A DNA stretch of 64,000 nt from assembly GCA_963971425.1 (NCBI GenBank), contig OZ020517.1:18442904-18506903 (forward strand), read 5' to 3'. Positions within the stretch are counted from its first letter, which is position 1. Each line of letters opens with the position of its first letter. This DNA is from Bryoerythrophyllum caledonicum (taxonomy: Eukaryota > Streptophyta > Bryopsida > Pottiales > Pottiaceae). Shown here in pieces: positions 36,332-46,942 of this stretch. A program made the translations under genes and the position numbers. The notes beneath the pieces are model-generated. The model searched no databases and was not told where the DNA came from. It saw only the letters and a program-made list of their open reading frames with translations.

Positions 36332-38281
36332 CTTCCATCATGATCATTCACGTCGCCGCATTACTTGGTGCCCTTGATCCGGTGGAAATGAGGCTCTGCT
36401 TTTGAAGGTGTTAACTCAGGTACCGTACTCCCTCTTTCAGTTGGTGTTGTGTAAGGAGTGTCTTACTTCTAAAGAGTGGCTCATTGTCCGGTTTAGTGAT
36501 TTCGCTTCTCAATGACTGATGACTTGTGTTTGTATTGCAGCTCGTTTTCCACTTTGTGAGCAGCATCAGTTATTACCTTCGTGAACAAATTACATTTTTT
36601 TGGCCCCACAGAAGAATGGTGATCCGGGTCCTTGTACTATACAGTCCAGAAGAGACTGAGACCTTTCGAAAGAGTTGTATATCAGGAAAACACATGCGGG
36701 GTTTTTTCTTTGTGTGATGATGCAAATGTGTCTGGTGTTCTTTTGACAGGGTCCTGAGGCGTTCGAATCAATGGATTGGGATGCAATCACCTGGAACATT
36801 ATGATTGTTGACTTATGGCTACATACTTGATCCTCTATGTTGCAGAATAAATTGGTGAAAAAGATTATGGGCTAGCCCATTGTTCACACGGTGAGAAGTT
36901 TGCTATTGTATTCAGACCGACGGTGCGTTTTGGAACACCATGATCTCTACATGTTTCACTGGATCCGAAGCATATATTTAGCTTTTGTCCAACGTTCTCA
37001 TGCCTGACAAGAATTGAAGAAAGGTCATCAAATAGGCTGTCTTTTATGTGGTTCAAATTTTGATAGCGTTCGTTAATTTACATCATGTACGTTGTTAATG
37101 AAGCCTCTAGTGCAATAACCGTGCAAAGTCTCAAAGCTCCTCCCAGGTGACTCGTGAGTCTCTTGAGATGAGAAGGTTTGAACTCATGAGGGAGTTCTCT
37201 GGCATTTGGTTCTGGCGAGTTTGTTCTTAATCCGGCGGATGAAGTATAAAGGATTGACAAGGTTGAGCTTTGTTCCAGGTGCTGCTGCAGCCTTCACGTT
37301 GCTGTCAGCCGGAGCTTTCACAGGTTGCCTCCACCGCAACTTACTCGTTGGATTGTACCTGGTATTGCAATTGAAACCTTAGCCATCACAACGGCACTCA
37401 GCAATGAATAGAGTACTTTACCTTCGCCATGTTGGAGTTGCTACTGCACCAACAGTCGCATCGGCTGGTCGAGTCTCAGAACATTTCCTAGGTCTTCCCA
37501 GGTGCGACCACATTGAATCCCCTTGCGGCTTGAAAATTCTCTTGCACTGCTCCATCACCACAATCCACTTCAAAGACCTCGTCTACAATCCTTTGGAGAA
37601 GGGCGTGGAATGGGATGTGCATAGGCTTGCAGACCTTTCGGCAGATTGAGTGGGTGCTGATAAAGCGACTCTAGACACCAGGAGACATACGAGATTTATT
37701 TGTAAACTGAGGCAAAGATACCATGAGTTTTGACCTCTTCGAGTCTCTCATCTTCAAATATTAATTTCTAACTTTTTATAATCAGCTCAATTAGGAAAAA
37801 AAAAAGGTTAAGTTTTGTGGTATAATATGACTTCTATGGTTATGATAGCTACCAAAAGTACTACTAACTTTAGTTTAGAGATCACCAAGCTCTACCATTT
37901 ATCTAATACCTAAGAAGAGTGAATAAATAGTTGTACTAGAATCAAAAGAAGGATAATTTAATTGTCACTTTACAAATGTCACTATTCATGTAAGTCCTAT
38001 CCTAAATGTCACTGTTCATACTTCAGACAAAATGAGAAAGGCAAATATTATTCCTTACTTCCATTCAAGGCGGGATGAACAATGTAGTCAACTCTCACAA
38101 ATCCAAAACTTCAATATAGCCAATCATTTGTGTACTTTTAAAAATATCACATGTCTTTTTGTAAGTGGCTTAGTAGCAATATTAAATGGTTGAATTTTGT
38201 TTGATATTGTTAAAAAATTGATATTGTGAATTAAAAACTTATTCAATAGTATTGACATGAAAATATCAATTAAATATCCAT
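36332..38281. other. GT92 3' region and intergenic DNA
   Basis: The stretch 36332-36850 is probably the GT92 3' UTR, including the predicted intron at 36420-36540. Between 37260 and 37650 the sequence is GC-richer, with several AG|GT-like sites and short frames, but I recognise no protein. The rest is AT-rich. Confidence 0.4.
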
Positions 38282-38530
38282 TCTAATAAAAGATTAATGT
38301 CTGTCCATCCAACGAAGCTCATCTATATTTTGAAAGATTTAATACTTTTGTTAATACTTCTACATTATATATATCTGGGCAACCCAAGTGTATAACGGAT
38401 ATCTAAAGTAAAGAACAAGTATCTAAAGTAAATATCCAACATACACTTTCATGAGAGGGTATTGCCTTAGGTCTGTTCGGGGCAACAAAGATCCACTACT
38501 CTACTACATATAATAAATGGCCAAGGTCTA
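38282..38530 (+). mobile_element. Diverged Helitron remnant(s)
   Basis: TCTAATAAAAGATTAATGTC plus CTGTCCATCC at 38282-38310 matches the start of Helitron copy A (TC...ATAATAGGCGTCAATGTC then CTGTCCGTCC). The run GATATCTAAAGTAAAGAAC parallels its 3' half. A second start, TCTACTACATATAATAAATGG, follows at 38500 and matches the element start at 7257. Ends are not clean. Confidence 0.5.
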
Positions 38531-39086
38531 ATACCCGGTCCCATGATTCACTGATACTATGATTAAGTGGTATTATGATTCAGTGCATGGATGGCTGCAC
38601 AATTAACTCCACGGTTGGCTCCAGCGTTTTAGTAGTTCACCTCGCGATTGAGTGTGCGGTTGATTGTTGTGTGGTTCATTGGGTAGATTATGATTTTTGT
38701 AGTATAATATGTTTTATAAATATATTTTACTAGTACAATAGCTTTGAAACGCTCATGGTATGAAAGCGGTTTTTTATTTGACTTGATCCCCGTTCCCCAG
38801 AACCACGTTCTCATATTCCCATCCGGAACCCGAACCGCCACGCCACATCCCTCGCCCGTCCGCCAGTCGCCCGACCACCGACCTCGACCAATCCCCGTGC
38901 GTCCAGAAGTCGTTCGAATTAGGGCAAGCTCACAACGAAGGCGGCTCTTCTCTGGACTACGATTGTTGCTGAATTGCGACCGCTTCGCACTCTCACTCGT
39001 CGCAACAGCGAGCCCAGGTCTCTCTCCCGATCCATCCTCTTCCTCTCGCTCCACCCAACCCGATTGGCACCAGCCAACCCTGTACA
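38531..39086. other. 5' flank and leader of RanBP1
   Basis: Composition switches from AT-rich to GC-rich at about 38780, marking a likely promoter and 5' UTR. Sequence directly before the start codon is TGTACAATGGCC, a favourable plant initiation context. Confidence 0.5.
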
Positions 39087-40852
39087 ATGGCCGGCGACGA
39101 CGTGAAGGTGGAGGTGCGCGTGGTCGACGAGGCCACTCCGTCTACGGAGGCCGAGGAGCCCTCCAAAGCCGGCGAGGAGGAGGACACCGGCGCCCAGGTC
39201 GCGCCCATCATCAAGCTCGAGGAAGTCGCCATCAGCACCGGCGAGGAGAACGAGGAAGCTCTCATCGACATGTGAGTGGCTTCCCTATTTCGGTTTTTTT
39301 GTGTGAAATTGGGTTTTGCGTGTGGATCGGTTGAATTTGCACTGGTCGATCAATGGAGATTGGAGAGGGATGTGCGTTTTTTTGTGGGTTTTATTTTAGG
39401 GATTGTATTGGGATTGGGGGAGTGATGAAGTCGTTTTGGATCTGAGTAGCGGTAGGAAATTTAGGGGATGACGACTTGCGGAATTGTATGCATTTGGTTC
39501 TTGGATTGGCACGTCTAACGTATCTGTTGTGTTTTATTGTTTGGTGACTTTTGATTTTTTAAGCGAGGTTTTAATTAGGGTGTTTGTTTGATTTTATATG
39601 GAGGGTAGTTTTCGAGAGTTTCGCTGAGTGAGAGAGGATGGTGCAGTGACTGTCTTTCTTCAGAGGAGAATCTCTCATGGCAGAAGGTTTTTTTCGTAGA
39701 TGGAGTCCTACTTCAGACAGTTGGATTATTTTCTATCGATTCAATTGGAGTGATCAGATGTTATTCTCCATTTCTTATTTTGATTAAATTTCACCTGATT
39801 TGGCTCCCGGAGGAGTTTGGTGAGGTTCAGGTCAGAGGATCTCTGTGTGGTTCATCCCGGAAATCGTGGAAGTTTAGGTCGGCATACGTCTTTTTGCTGT
39901 GTGGGGCGCTGGTTGAGCTGTGAAACAGATTTTGCAAGTTCTGTCGAGAGACTTGGTCAGCGGATTTCTCAGGGAGTTTTGCTGACATTCTCTCTTCCCA
40001 CTTTCTTTCAGGAAGGCGAAGCTCTACAGGTTTGACAAGGAAGCCACTCAGTGGAAGGAGAGAGGCGTTGGCCAAGTGAAGATTCTAGAGCACAAGACGA
40101 CCAAGAAGGTTCGCCTGCTGATGCGCCAGAGCAGGACTCTGAAGATTTGTGCCAATCATATGGGTAAGTTCACAGACAACCAGGTTATCTTCTGCATTCT
40201 GCAAGCTGAATGCAAGATAAGGACTTGCTGCGTTAAGTCGTATATCATTTCTGTCACTTAAATACCGCCATAATGTCTGAAGGACCCTATGCTATGCATG
40301 GTTTGCAGTTACGGCGTCAACGCAATTACAAGAGCATGCTGGGAGTGACAAGACTTGGGTGTGGCACGCTCGCGATTACTCGGACGGTGAACTGAAGGAG
40401 GAGCTTTTCTGCATGCGGTTTGGAAGCGTTGAAAGTACGCGATGTTCAAGTTTTTTCTGTTTCTTTGGTGCATTTTATCTCTAAGTTGCTTGACATCTGG
40501 TTAACTGCAGCGTAGATATGTTTTTCGGTTCAAGAGTTGCTCTCGTTCGGGTTTGGAGTGTACTCGTTTTGTTCACATTCGGGTCAATTAAATTACGACG
40601 TGCGTCCCTGGAAGCGTATTCATTAGTTGTTGGATTGTTCTGCTGTGAACAGGTGCTCAGAAGTTTAAGGATGTGTACGAGGAAGCTCAAGAGAAGCAGT
40701 CAGGGAAGACGGAGGAGAAGGACGAGCAAGCTGACGAAGCCGCGGACCTGTTGGACAAGTTGAAGGTGGAGTCGAAATCGGAGGATGCGCCAGAAGCAGA
40801 GGAGAAGAAGACTGCAGTGAAGGAGGCGGCTGAGGCGAAGGAAGACTCATAA
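39087..40852 (+). CDS. RANBP1: Ran-binding protein 1 (RanBP1), 4 exons
   Basis: The exons are 39087-39271, 40012-40163, 40309-40434 and 40653-40852, all with GT-AG introns, giving 220 residues and a TAA stop. After an acidic N-terminus (1-40) comes the Ran-binding domain (about 41-170). It has [80 protein letters not shown] and [12 protein letters not shown], all characteristic. An acidic/Lys-rich tail follows. RanBP1 binds Ran-GTP in the cytosol and assists RanGAP in releasing Ran from exported or recycled importins. Its length fits plant RanBP1 (about 220). The importin-beta fragment at 51.6 kb is from the same pathway but is a pseudogene and probably a coincidental neighbour. Confidence 0.96.
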
Positions 40853-41235
40853 TCGTAGTCGAAATTTAGAGCTGACATTGTGTTACGCGAAGGTGGCAGA
40901 CGCATAACTAATGTTGTTAAAAGTATTCAAAATTACAAGCGTTTTGGTAGGTTAGATGCTATTTACTCACTGAGGATGATTAGGCTTAAGTGAGAGATAA
41001 ATGAACTTCGAATGAAACACAGATGTTGGCAACGCCTGCAAATGATTTGAAGGTCTTTATGATCCATTCGTGGGGAAGTGGCGTGTCAATATCAACACAT
41101 TTTACCACGGCGAGAAATTTTAGTGCTCTGACATTGACATGGATACATCAAGTGTTACGACCAGGTCATGGACTCATGGTATCTTTGGAGGTTGGGTTGA
41201 GCGATTATTAACATAAGGTAGTTACTTTGGCTCCT
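40853..41235. other. RanBP1 3' flank
   Basis: No feature other than the presumed 3' UTR was recognised. Confidence 0.4.
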
Positions 41236-41520
41236 TTAACCCTTTAAGAACGACACATGTGACCAGGTTTAGGAGATGCCATGAGTGGGTACATTTCATC
41301 GTGACTCTATATTGTGGGTACATTTCATCATGTTTATAGTAACTAGTCATTCTCTGATGCATGTCTATAGTTTGCTTATCATACTCCGATGCGCATCCTC
41401 ACCAAATTTGTTGCAAGTGCAGGGATCCAAGGAACTTAATTTATGGTATGGATTAGACAGAGATGAAGTGTTTGTCCACCAGTTCGCAAATTAGTCCAAA
41501 AGTGACCACCTATGAGCTCC

Positions 41521-42165
41521 TTAACCCCTAAAGGACCGGGCTTTGTGCTTCACCAAAACAACCCCATTGCATAAAATCAATGGATATATGTTCTAACTTG
41601 TGTGAAGTCATTGCATGCCAAAAATCACAATCAATGGAGGTGTTTACAATAAGAAAAATGGACTTGCAATGACTAGGGGTATAGAAAGTGGCTCTTCACT
41701 CTAGAAAGCAATTTTATTTTTTAAATAGTGAAATAAGTACTGGATCTAATATCCAAACCGTGAATAGAATCATTAAGTCATATTCTAACAATAGAATCCA
41801 ATTTTTTGTGGAAAAAAATAAAATCCTTAATTTCTATGCGTTTTTAGGTGAAAACAATGAAGGTAGCCAAAAACTTTCCTTCACTACTACCCGCCTTTAA
41901 AAAGTGCAATCGTCAACTCTACAGTAGCCCTATTCATCTCTATAGTACATGGCCAAGCTACAAATAGAGTCGAGCTTTTTATGTTTGAAGCACCATAACT
42001 TTTTCCCTATAAGTCCAAAAAAGAAAGAAAAAATTCCCTACAAAAATGACCCATATTTCTTATAGCAGTACAAATTTCAAGAAATTATCTTCAAAAATGG
42101 ATTTTTTGGAACCTGCCCAAAATCGATTTGTCCCCCTTAGGGACAGATGGCCCTTTAGGGGTTAA
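41521..42165 (+). mobile_element. TTAA-flanked TIR element, 645 bp (nested)
   Basis: It begins TTAACCCCTAAAGGACC and ends GGCCCTTTAGGGGTTAA. The right 60 bases (GGAACCTGCCCAAAAT onward) match the right end of the 11291-12434 element. It encodes no transposase. It lies inside the outer TTAA element. Confidence 0.85.
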
Positions 42166-42316
42166 ATGGTTGGAGCCTAGTGGAGGGGCTTTGTCTTTTA
42201 CACAACATATTGTCAATATAATTATGGAATGCTATGAATTATGGTTTTTTTCACTATGGCTCTTAGTGTTGGATTAAATATTGGAGGTATGAATGTAGAC
42301 AAGCTTAAAGGGATAT

Positions 42317-42538
42317 TTAACCCCTAAAGTTCCTTGACAATTTTCCTCAAAAACTATAAGTGGTACTAACTTTCAAACCACAAATCCAAAAAATAAAATA
42401 AAAATATGTCCACGAAGCTCTTATCAAAGGCAATGTAGCATAAAAATTTCAGAGAAAATTAATTTTTTTCGAATTTTAGGAACCTGCCCAAAAATCAAGG
42501 AATCCCCCCGAAGGAGACTCTGGTCCTTTAGGGGTTAA
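42317..42538 (+). mobile_element. TTAA-flanked TIR element, 222 bp internal-deletion derivative
   Basis: Both ends match the 1,144-bp element at 11291-12434: TTAACCCCTAAAGTTCCTTG on the left, and TACTAACTTTCAAACC through CCTTTAGGGGTTAA on the right. It is therefore that element with its middle (about 900 bp) removed, the classic origin of a MITE. Confidence 0.9.
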
Positions 42539-42801
42539 AATGGAGCATCAACAAAATCCAAATCCTAACATCTATGCATTGGATTAAGTTTGGCACTAAA
42601 ATCTACAATTCCACTTCATGGGAATCGTTGTAGCTCGCCAATGCAACACTGATTTTTGTGGCAAAGGTCTCAATAGATGCCTACCTTCCTCTACCTCTAT
42701 GTCCTTGTTGAAATCTTGCATGGAGGTGGCACGTAGTGTTTTCTATCGAGATTATTGAGCCAAATTGACCCAAAAATGGTCTTTAGGCTTTAAAGGGTTA
42801 A

Positions 42802-42989
42802 GTACTCTAGTTGGAGGTTTTGAGGAAGTGGATTTTGATATACTATAGTTATCCCTAATATTAAGCATTATTTGATTTGCTCCTTTCTATACCCTTTTTA
42901 GATTTCAAGGAGGACATGTAACCTATCTTCACATAATTTATGCACTGACCAATGAATTTATAAGTGATTTACCATTTCTATATGTATTT
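42802..42989. other. Spacer, nothing recognised
   Basis: Short spacer between the nested TTAA elements and the PHD-finger remnant; nothing seen. Confidence 0.4.
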
Positions 42990-43365
42990 ATAGCAAGCAA
43001 GGTCCACGACCTTGGATGTGACAGCAAGACGGACAATCTTGCGAGTTCGTGAGGCAAAAGATTTACATGTGTTATTCTTGGAAGGTTGTGATGGGAAATT
43101 GTGAAAGGATCACACGTGTAACTGCGCACCTTGCCACTTGTCGCACATTGATGGCATGGTACATCGCAGATCTTCTAAATTTTTTGCTGGATTACGGTGT
43201 CGCTTGTGTGGTAGTGCCAAACGGGCAGCCTCAATGGTCATTTGTAACTTGTGTTCTACGGGGTGGCATCTAGAATGTCTAACTCAACCTCATTTTAGAG
43301 GTCCCAGTGGGTCAATGGTTGTGTCCACACTGTTTTGCACGTTGTGAGTCTACGTAGACAAGGTC
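42990..43365 (+). pseudogene. Broken PHD-finger coding fragment, probably retroelement-derived
   Basis: The frame at 43138-43347 contains CRLCGSAKRAASMVICNLC then STGWHLECLTQP, a clear PHD-finger core (C-x2-C, C-x2-C, H-x2-C). The last zinc pair appears only after a frame change, as QWLCPHCFARCE followed by a stop. Upstream, other frames give LEGCDGK and CNCAPCHL, again split by stops and shifts. It is thus a decayed coding sequence. From memory, PHD fingers after such a Cys/His-rich leader occur in polyproteins of some early-plant retroelements, but I cannot confirm the family here. Confidence 0.55.
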
Positions 43366-44251
43366 TAGCCATTAAAAAGTGTTGGAGGCAATTAACGATG
43401 GAGCTTCCATTGCACCCGACCTATCCTTTGTCTATACGGTCTACTAGTGTCCTTTTTGTAGATCAAATTGATTTTTCTAGACTTGGAAGGTTTTCATGAT
43501 TGGTCGTTCTTCCAGTTTACGTTAATTGTGTGGTTTGCCGATGTAAAAGGAGCTTCAGCATGCGCAAATGGAACAAGTAAAGGGCTCATTGTAGACCAAT
43601 TACTAAATGTTGTGGTTTGGATATTTATTTCCTTTCCCCTAGCCTAGGTTGCTAAGTGATATTTCCTTTCCCCTAGCCTAGGTGGATAGTTTCTTTTGTA
43701 AACTATTATTTTTGTTGTTTACGGAGGCAACAATAATGGTTTGGTCATCTTTACTCCAAATTTGTCTCTATTTGTATGTTGTCACCTATTGATACGATGT
43801 TATCTTTGCGCAATGTGTTTGTGCACGACACTTTGTTCAATAACTCTTTCTACAGTTCACGAGCTAGGACCATAACTTTGGTGTATCACAGACATCATAT
43901 TAGATACATACACAGTTCTATACAAAGTAGGTTACAAAAAGAAAGGAAGTTGAAGTGTCACAAAGACATCTTCTTATAGTTGAAGTGGTCACCTTGTGGA
44001 AAAAGATACTTTAGGAGGATGTGGTCCTAACCTGTGTCTATTTCAAAAACACAAGCAAACCACTAGATGGGAGGTTTGTGAGGATACAACAGGTGTCTAC
44101 AGACCACATCGACTTGCTATTGTTGTCACCTTAAGTATACTCATGCTAAAACAAACACACCAACAACTTTCAAAGATTATCTTGTTAACACAACTTCAAG
44201 TAAGGAACCTGAAAGCTAGTCGTCGCCATAATTGCTTGCAATTTAACGTAG
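43366..44251. other. Intergenic DNA
   Basis: A short direct duplication of ATTTCCTTTCCCCTAGCCTA lies at about 43629-43681. No gene was recognised. Confidence 0.5.
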
Positions 44252-44546
44252 GCACTAAATGATCACTCCAGTGCTTAGTGTATGCACCTAAGCCTTTCTT
44301 GACCAGCTCCTTGTGCACCAATGTAACTGTATTGCAATTGTGTTATCGTTGCATTATCTAGAGAATTCTGAAAACAAGATGAGTCCAGCTTCGGCGTCGG
44401 CACTAACTTATCAGCCCCTTGCTTAGTGCATGGATCTAAACATTCATGACCAGCTTCTTGTGCACCAATGTGACTACACTACAATTGTGTCCTCGTCACG
44501 GTACCTAGAGAACTCTGAGATTAGTATGTGTCCAGCCTCCGCTTGT
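44252..44546. repeat. 148-bp tandem duplication
   Basis: Two diverged units start GGCACTAA at 44252 and 44399. Both contain TGCTTAGTG, GACCAGCT, CTTGTGCACCAATGT, CAATTGTGT and CTAGAGAA in the same order. No coding meaning is apparent. Confidence 0.85.
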
Positions 44547-44731
44547 ATTGTGTCGTGCCAATAGAAATGATTCCGAGTAGTTTGTCTCTTTTGTGGCAAA
44601 TATTAGTGTTTATTTAGACGTCGCCGTCCATTTGTCAATCTAGTCACCATGTGGCAAGGTTGTTCCAATGGGAAGTCCGTTTGGGAGCTCTTATAACTTA
44701 GACAATTTTTTATAAAACTTTTAAAACCTCT

Positions 44732-44922
44732 TTTACCACTAGTCGCCAGGATTCTGGCCTGGTCGCTACCCCGCCGCTGAACGGTCGGCATAGTCAGGGC
44801 CCGGTCGCCACCCGATCAGTGCGCAATTGCCCGGTGACCACCTCGGTCAATGTCCGATTGCCTAGCGACCGGTTGGACGCCGCCTCGGTCGTTGGGCAAC
44901 CAGGTAGCGACTAGGGGTAAAT
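44732..44922. mobile_element. Small GC-rich inverted-repeat element
   Basis: The left end TTTACCACTAGTCGC is mirrored by GCGACTAGGGGTAAA at the right, at about 190 bp spacing. The interior is packed with CGGTCG / GGTCGC phrases in both orientations, so it can fold extensively. No convincing target duplication is visible, so the assignment as a mobile element is tentative. Confidence 0.4.
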
Positions 44923-45640
44923 TTGGCAACTGCCAATTTATTTGCGTCCAGACCTGGGATGGAGGCGTCCGGGGACTTGGATTTTGGATGTATGTGACAA
45001 CCGTGCCATGTGGTGGCTGGTGGTTAGCTAATCGAGGTTGTATCAAAATTGTCATACTGTCTAGTGTCCATCCTTCCGAAGGGACTTGATCACCTTTTTG
45101 TCTATTCTCTTAATAGCCATCGATAGGATTAGGTAGCTGCAGTCATTTTTCAGCTAGTATGCATTACAATTGCTTGCATGTGCTCTATTCCTTATGGAAT
45201 GAGGAGTCATCTATATAGACTAGTAGAATAAAGAGATTTGGTATACCACATCTTCCAAGACCATAGTATTGGGTTTAAGATTTAGGGTTTAGGTTTAAAT
45301 TAAAAATTCCTTTACTTGTAGAGCTCATTGACATGTTCATCTTAAACTAATTTTTTGTTCATTGTCATCACTTGTCTATTCATTGGAGGAATATATCCCT
45401 CCATGGCGGTCTTCCACAACATTTGCACTTTGAGATTTAGTTTGGATCGAGTGATCTATCCATGACAATCTGTCCAACATGGTGATCTGAAGTTCCTTTT
45501 TCTTGTAGAATTTCACTTAGAAGATTTTGGCAATATTTGCCAACCATACTAATACAAAGATTGATGTTATGATGCCAGCGCTCTCAAACTGCCGCTCTAT
45601 GCAATCCTGACGCCCTTAGAAAATGGATGATGATATAAGA
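44923..45640. other. Intergenic DNA, nothing recognised
   Basis: No coding, TIR or RNA features were found. A telobox-like TTTAGGGTTTAGG lies at about 45281. Confidence 0.5.
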
Positions 45641-45644
45641 CAAC

Positions 45645-45720
45645 CAAATATAGGGACTACTTTCCAACCTCGGGGGGTGAAGTCATCGGGCGGATTAGCA
45701 AACTATGAGCGAAAAAATGA
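45645..45720 (+). repeat. Left member of an inverted repeat pair flanking the transposase/importin block
   Basis: CAAATATAGGGACTACTTTCC, CTCGGGGGGTG and TATGAGCGA occur in this order. The reverse complement of 53645-53735 carries CAAATATAAATACTTTCC, CTCGGGGGGTG and TATGAGCGA. The similarity is interrupted, so this may be a dispersed repeat or a degenerate terminal repeat. Confidence 0.5.
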
Positions 45721-46942
45721 TAGGGTATTTTTTATTCATTTGGGCTAAAAATTATAAAAGAGTTTAGAGTACTATAGGGTATAGAATATGGCATTGGATG
45801 TCTTTAAAGTACTATAGGGTATGGAATAATAGGCCCCATTAGAAAATACAGTAGTACTAAAATAGCCCCCTTTATATTAAATTCTTTGGCCAAATGTCTG
45901 AAATTGCTTATTGTACTATAGGAAATATACTTCTTAGTTCATGTAAGACTCTCGGATTCCTACAGTGACTTAACTACTCTTACAACTAAGTGTTATACAT
46001 TGTACATGGATACAGAATTTAGGGTCTGACTATTGTAAGTTAATACGGAGTATGATTTAATATTACAGAATACAAGATTGTGCAGATCTCGTTTAGGGTA
46101 CTCAGTGATGGTTTACTGCGCTTAGGGGTCAGTTCAATCTGGCTCAGTGATGGGGTTTTCGGCTTAGGGGTCAGGGCAATCTGGCTCAACTCGGCTTAGG
46201 GGTCAGTTCACTTGAAGCTGACCGTTGCGTCTGAGTTTGCAAGGAAGAGGTTTAGGGTTTGTTCAATTGGTCGGGACTGGGTGCAATCTCCCGACGTGTG
46301 CAAGAATCCGGCCATGGCGTGTGTAAGGACCTGAGTTTGTTGTCGACGAGGTGGAGGGTTTGTGCAAGGACCTCAGTTTGCTGGATACGGGGTTTACGTT
46401 TTGTGCGCCTGTTCAGTTTCGGGTGTCCCACAGCAGCCCTCGTTACGGTTTGGGGCGGATCTGTGTTGTGTGTGTAGGGTTTACGATTTGTGCAATCAAT
46501 TTCGTTGTTTGGCTACGGGTTTGTGCAATCAATTTTGTTGTTTGGCTACGGTTGGTTCGTTAGGAGCATCCCCAAGCAGCCCTCGTTACGTTTTGTTGCA
46601 AATCCGTCACGGTTTGGTGCAGATCTGTGTTTTCGTTGTAGGCTTCACGACTTCAGGGTTTGGGGCATTGTTTTTTCTGTGTCTTTTTCTTGCGTGACAG
46701 CGTCACATGGTGCCTGGGGTCGCTGCGATCATCTTGGCACCTACTGCTTTGAGGTATTGCTAGTCTCTGAATTGGGCAACGTAGGGTTTTGTATTGCGGT
46801 TGTCTTGTGGTCTTCAGGCTCTTGTTAATTTGTGGTTTACCTTTCAGGGTTTAGGGTGCGTTGCTCTTGCGTTCTGGATCCAGATGTGCTGCGTGGTGTA
46901 ATGACAGATTCGATTTGTTGAACGCAGGGTTTAGGGGCGTGG
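45721..46942. other. Leader of the transposase-like frame, with short tandem repeats
   Basis: Around 46105-46215 the phrase GGCTTAGGGGTCAGTTCAATCTGGCTCA recurs three times with variation. Around 46487-46553 GTGCAATCAATTTYGTTGTTTGGCTACGG is duplicated. GTTTAGGGTTT teloboxes occur at about 46250 and 46850. Such repeats upstream of a transposase frame could be subterminal binding sites, but no terminal inverted repeat was found. Confidence 0.4.

Larger units (their letters stand above)
41236..42801. mobile_element. Outer TTAA-flanked element hosting two nested TTAA elements
   Basis: The outer ends are TTAACCCTTTAAG at 41236 and CTTTAAAGGGTTAA ending at 42801, a near-perfect inverted pair with TTAA at each end. 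The TIR resembles but differs from that of the inner elements (CCCCTAAAG). Subtracting the two inner copies leaves about 700 bp with no coding capacity. The pairing is inferred from the ends and position only, as I have no second complete copy of this outer type. Confidence 0.55.
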
